Positions 5,883 through 8,741 of a DNA stretch of 8,741 nucleotides are shown here, one piece after another. A model generated the notes under the pieces. The model was given only the letters and a program-made list of their open reading frames with translations. It had not been told where the DNA came from and did no database searches. Source of the DNA: Desulfovibrio desulfuricans (GTDB lineage Bacteria; Desulfobacterota; Desulfovibrionia; Desulfovibrionales; Desulfovibrionaceae); assembly GCA_003251995.1 (NCBI GenBank), contig QKDT01000417.1, positions 1 to 8,741 of the forward strand, written 5' to 3'. The first letter of the stretch is position 1. Each line of letters begins with the position of its first letter. Made by a program: the position numbers and the translations under genes.

Positions 5883-7562
5883 TCACCGCTGCATCGGTTC
5901 AGGCCAGAGTTCCGCTGCCATTTCGCGCAGCTTGAACTTTTGGATTTTACCGATGGCAGTAAGTGGGAATCCAGTAATCGTTTTGATGTACTTAGGTATT
6001 TTAAACCACGAGACTTTGCCGCGACAATAATCGCGCACGTCTTCCGGCAAAACTTCCACCCCAGGGCGCGGAATAATAAAGGCCGCAACCTCCTCGCCGT
6101 ACTTGCGGCTGGGAACCGCCACAACCTGTACGTCCAGAATGCCGGGCATACCCAAAAGAAACTCTTCGACTTCACGCGGATAGATATTTTCGCCGCCACG
6201 GATGATCATATCCTTGATGCGACCTGTCACGCGCAAATAGCCGTCTTCATCCATAACGCCCAGGTCGCCGGAGTGCAGCCAACCTTCAGGGTTGATGGCC
6301 TTGGCGGTGTCATCGGGCATATTGTAGTAGCCCTTCATGACATTGTAGCCGCGGCAGAGGATCTCGCCCACCTCGCCGCGCGGCAGTTCTTCGCAGGTTT
6401 CGGGGTCGCCCACGCGCACCTCAATACCCGGCATGGCGCAGCCCACGGTTTCGCACCGCAGGGGCAACGGGTCGTGGATGTCCGACTGGGTCATCACCGG
6501 CGAGGCTTCCGTAAGCCCGTAACAAATGGTGATTTCCTTCATGTTCATGTCGTCCACCACCCGGCGCATGAGCGGCTCGGGGCAGACGGAGCCAGCCATG
6601 ATGCCCGTGCGCATGCGTGAGAGGTCAAACCTCTTGAACAACGGATGCTCCAGCTCTGCCAGAAACATGGTGGGCACGCCATACACTGCGGTGCAGCGCT
6701 CACTGTCCAGCGCGGCAAGTACCTTGAGCGCATTGAACGACTCAAGAATAACCATGGTGGCACCATGGTTCACCGCGGCAGAAACGCCGAGCACGCAGCC
6801 AAAACAGTGAAACAACGGCACTGGCAGACACACCCGGTCTTCATGGCTGAAATTCTGGTGGCGACCAATCCAATACCCGTTCAAGCCCACGCCCACATGG
6901 GTCAGCATAACCCCGCGCGGAAAGCCCGTGGTGCCAGAGGTATACTGCATGTTGATGACATCCCACGGCTCAAGCTGGGCCTGACGGGCTGCGTATTCCG
7001 CGTCATCCACCATGATGGAGAGGGAGAGTATTTCCGGCACGGAATACATGCCCCGATGCTTTTCTGCCCCCAAAAAGCACACCCGCTTGAGATGCGGCAG
7101 GCTTTTGCACACAAAGCTATCGCGCGACTGAACGCGCAGCTCTGGCGCAATGCGGTAGAGGGTGTCCAGGTAGTCGTGGTCGCGTACGCTGTCGATAAGA
7201 AAAATATTTTCGCACTCTGAATGGGTAAGCAGATAGCGCAGCTCATGCTCACGGTAATTGGTATTCACCGTGATCAGCACCGCGCCAATTTTTGCCGTGG
7301 CAAACTGCAGGGCGACCCAGTACGGCACATTGGTGGCCCATACCGCCACCTTTTCGCCTTTCTGCACGCCAAGAGCCATCAGCCCCTTGGCAAAATCGTC
7401 CACCATAGCGCCAAACTCTTTCCAGGTCTGGCGATAGTTGCGATCAGGGTAAACCAGGGCCTCATTATCGGGAAAGCGCGCAACTGTATTGTCGAGCACC
7501 TGCCCCAACGTCCATTCGCGCAGTTCAAACTGCGCCTGACGCTCACGAACTTTTTCTTCCAT
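5883..7562 (-). CDS. AMP-forming acyl-CoA synthetase (fatty acid-CoA ligase)
   Basis: This 559-residue cytoplasmic enzyme activates a carboxylic acid with ATP to an acyl-adenylate and then forms the CoA thioester. The length is typical. All core motifs of the adenylate-forming superfamily are present: the phosphate loop YTSGTTGFPRG (207-217), YGLTEASP (348-355), the ribose-binding Asp433 in HSGDLG, the hinge GRIKDMIIRGGENIYP (447-462), and the catalytic Lys539 in TAIGKIQK. The phosphate loop has Arg where the usual PKG has Lys, a conservative change. Overall pattern favours medium- or long-chain fatty acids, but the exact substrate cannot be read from motifs. The ATG at 7562 follows GGAGGA by four bases. 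The XRE-cupin regulator lies 176 bases upstream on the same strand and is the likely controller. Alternatives are an aryl- or acetoacetyl-CoA ligase. Confidence 0.93.
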   Translation of the reverse strand: MEEKVRERQAQFELREWTLGQVLDNTVARFPDNEALVYPDRNYRQTWKEFGAMVDDFAKGLMALGVQKGEKVAVWATNVPYWVALQFATAKIGAVLITVNTNYREHELRYLLTHSECENIFLIDSVRDHDYLDTLYRIAPELRVQSRDSFVCKSLPHLKRVCFLGAEKHRGMYSVPEILSLSIMVDDAEYAARQAQLEPWDVINMQYTSGTTGFPRGVMLTHVGVGLNGYWIGRHQNFSHEDRVCLPVPLFHCFGCVLGVSAAVNHGATMVILESFNALKVLAALDSERCTAVYGVPTMFLAELEHPLFKRFDLSRMRTGIMAGSVCPEPLMRRVVDDMNMKEITICYGLTEASPVMTQSDIHDPLPLRCETVGCAMPGIEVRVGDPETCEELPRGEVGEILCRGYNVMKGYYNMPDDTAKAINPEGWLHSGDLGVMDEDGYLRVTGRIKDMIIRGGENIYPREVEEFLLGMPGILDVQVVAVPSRKYGEEVAAFIIPRPGVEVLPEDVRDYCRGKVSWFKIPKYIKTITGFPLTAIGKIQKFKLREMAAELWPEPMQR

Positions 7563-7738
7563 ACATCCTCCAAAGGCGTGTTGCGGCTATTACGCCGATG
7601 CTGCACGGTGTGCGGCCTGAAGGGCTTTGAGTCGCGCCTCGGAGCAGATCAACAAAAACATGTCCTCTACTCGCCGCGTAATGCTTGCAGGGCGCGGTTG
7701 TTTTGCCCCCCACGCAAGCACCTCAAAGTGAATCTGCC

Positions 7739-8308
7739 CTAGGGATTGTATGTCACAGCCAAAAATTCCACAGGTTCGTCGCCCGCTGCCCCTACGTAGT
7801 GGGGCACAATGGAATTGTAATAGATGGTTTCGCCTGGCTTGAGCACGTGAGTTTCACGCCCATAGACCACCAACAGCTCGCCCTTGAGCACGCAGATAAA
7901 TTCCTCGCCCTGATGCGAGGTGGTCTTGCGCTCGCCGCTGTCAGGAAAAATGCGGATGTGGAAGGGCTCCATGTTGCGGTCGTTTTTGCCCTTGCCCAGC
8001 GCGCGATAGGTATAGCTGGAACGGGGGATACGCCCTGTGTGCAGGGCTTCGTCTGCCTCTCCCTCGCCATTGATGCTGCTGATCACCGGGTCGCGCGAAA
8101 ACTGATCGTCCAAAAACGTACCCAGACGCACGCCAAGGGCGCGGGCCACCTTTTGCAGGGGGCCAATGCAGGGATAGATGGCGTCAGATTCCAGCTTTTC
8201 AAGATAGTCTTCTGTTAGGCCCGTATTTTGGGAAAGAGTTTGCAAATCAACTTCACGCTCTTCGCGAAATCCACGAATGCGGGAACCGATGGTACGCACG
8301 GGGGGCAT
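7739..8308 (-). CDS. XRE-family transcriptional regulator with C-terminal cupin domain
   Basis: This is a 189-residue DNA-binding regulator. Residues about 7-62 form a helix-turn-helix of the XRE (Cro/CI) type (LQTLSQNTGLTEDYLEKLES, with IGPLQKVARALGV as the following helix). Residues about 113-187 form a small beta-barrel cupin: SHQGEEFICVLKGEL carries His132 and Glu135/136, and PGETIYYNSIVPHYV carries His170, together a plausible metal or ligand pocket. Proteins of this design usually bind a small metabolite and repress or activate the adjacent operon. Here the next gene on the strand is an acyl-CoA synthetase, so a fatty acid or acyl-CoA ligand is a reasonable inference. The ATG at 8308 follows AGGAG by five bases. 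It may also regulate itself and the divergent hypF promoter region, which is speculative. Confidence 0.9.
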   Translation of the reverse strand: MPPVRTIGSRIRGFREEREVDLQTLSQNTGLTEDYLEKLESDAIYPCIGPLQKVARALGVRLGTFLDDQFSRDPVISSINGEGEADEALHTGRIPRSSYTYRALGKGKNDRNMEPFHIRIFPDSGERKTTSHQGEEFICVLKGELLVVYGRETHVLKPGETIYYNSIVPHYVGAAGDEPVEFLAVTYNP

Positions 8309-8382
8309 AGACGCTCCTGATTACCGGATATGCCGGGTTGGATGCCGCTCTGGCGGGATGACATTGGCGGCAGGCAACCAGT

Positions 8383-8411
8383 AAAATACCCAAAAGCCCG
8401 CCCCCTCGCAA
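8383..8411 (-). promoter_or_regulatory. Possible promoter of the regulator / acyl-CoA synthetase operon
   Basis: On the - strand TTGCGA (8411-8406) is 17 bases from TATTTT (8388-8383), each matching the sigma-70 consensus at four of six positions. Transcription would begin near 8376, leaving about 68 bases of leader before the ATG at 8308. Spacing is ideal but the hexamers are only fair. Confidence 0.35.
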
Positions 8412-8451
8412 GCGTACAAACACAGATCATCAGCCGCATTCGACCAACTTG

Positions 8452-8480
8452 CTGACACGTTCTGCTCTTTGCGGTATGTT
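8452..8480 (+). promoter_or_regulatory. Possible promoter of hypF
   Basis: CTGACA (8452-8457, five of six to TTGACA) and TATGTT (8475-8480, four of six to TATAAT) are exactly 17 bases apart and point toward hypF. The expected start of transcription, about seven bases past the -10 box, falls on the hypF ATG at 8486. Confidence 0.45.
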
Positions 8481-8485
8481 GCGGC

Positions 8486-8741
8486 ATGAGCAAACAACCG
8501 ATGGTCAGACGCGCCTTTGTGGCTTCCGGGCAGGTACAGGGTGTGGGATTTCGCCCCTTTGTTTACAGACTCGCCGCCGAAGGCGGGCTTTCTGGCACTG
8601 TGGGCAATACCTCTGAAGGCGTGCGCATGGAAGTGCAAGGCACACAGGAGCACGTGCAGCGCTTTGGCTGCCGGCTGCGCAACGAGCTGCCGCCCCTGGC
8701 GCGCCTCACTGGCGTGGAGGAGTACGAACTGCCAGTGGTGG
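8486..8741 (+). CDS. hypF: HypF, carbamoyltransferase for NiFe hydrogenase maturation (N-terminal part)
   Basis: Only the first 85 codons are in the window, with the frame open to the right edge. They encode the acylphosphatase-like domain that opens HypF: GQVQGVGFRPFVYRLA (residues 15-30) with the phosphate-binding Arg of GVGFR, then GTVGNTSEGV (37-46) with the conserved Asn. HypF uses carbamoyl phosphate and ATP to carbamoylate the C-terminal Cys of HypE, the first step in making the CN ligands of the NiFe active site, in the cytoplasm. A free-standing acylphosphatase is about 90 residues and would also match; HypF is preferred because of the RPFVYRLA continuation and the sequence beyond GNTSEGV, but the zinc-finger and YrdC-like domains lie outside the window. 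The ATG at 8486 has no ribosome-binding site, and a second in-frame ATG at 8501 lacks one too. Confidence 0.88.
   Translation, partial: MSKQPMVRRAFVASGQVQGVGFRPFVYRLAAEGGLSGTVGNTSEGVRMEVQGTQEHVQRFGCRLRNELPPLARLTGVEEYELPVV

Noticed and set aside
5742..6620. 292-codon + strand frame opposite the synthetase and glycosyltransferase genes
   Set aside because: It is His/Ala-rich, a typical antisense artefact, and is covered by two genes with intact catalytic motifs on the other strand.
7590..7661. 23-residue - strand frame between the regulator and the acyl-CoA synthetase
   Set aside because: AGAGG lies only two bases before the ATG, codon content is unremarkable, and nothing marks it as a leader peptide (no runs of a regulatory amino acid).
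1..8741. tRNA, rRNA, CRISPR, insertion sequence, integrase or toxin-antitoxin content
   Set aside because: Both strands were read for cloverleaf ends, evenly spaced direct repeats, transposase or integrase motifs and small gene pairs; none was found. The only repeats are the hairpins listed and one nine-base duplicate.

Overview
The window reads as ordinary chromosomal DNA from a GC-rich Gram-negative anaerobe. The best guess is a sulfate reducer of the Desulfovibrionaceae. That assignment rests on the family mix (a hydrogenase maturation gene hypF, an XRE-cupin regulator beside an acyl-CoA synthetase, a PAS-GGDEF protein) and on general resemblance of the proteins. It is an inference from memory, not a database match. 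No tRNA, rRNA, CRISPR array, insertion sequence or phage gene was seen.

Left part, + strand (1-2727). The 3' end of a TPR-repeat gene enters from the left edge. It overlaps by ATGA a 114-residue gene of unknown function, and this pair ends at a strong intrinsic terminator (1117-1160). An AT-rich leader of about 250 bases then precedes a 436-residue cytoplasmic diguanylate cyclase with sensory (PAS-type) domains, an intact GGEEF active site and an intact RxxD inhibitory site. Its stop codon lies inside a perfect 12-bp inverted repeat that probably terminates transcription from both sides.

Middle and right part, - strand (8308 down to 2766). In transcription order there is an XRE-cupin regulator, an AMP-forming acyl-CoA synthetase, a family 2 glycosyltransferase with a helical C-terminal extension, an SppA-type membrane signal peptide peptidase, and a small exported protein of unknown function. 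Gaps are 176, 75, 44 and 178 bases. The regulator and synthetase form a plausible fatty-acid-responsive pair. The glycosyltransferase and SppA may be read through from it, but a hairpin after the synthetase and two hairpins after sppA suggest the transcript is segmented.

Right edge, + strand. Divergent from the regulator is the start of hypF, the carbamoyltransferase that begins CN-ligand synthesis for NiFe hydrogenases. A good promoter-like sequence ends only five bases before its ATG, so a leaderless mRNA is possible.

Nothing here amounts to a clearly new system. The items most worth a second look are the possible leaderless hypF start, the operon linking fatty-acid activation to a glycosyltransferase and a membrane protease, the two hairpins in front of the small exported protein, and the unknown 114-residue gene coupled to the TPR gene.
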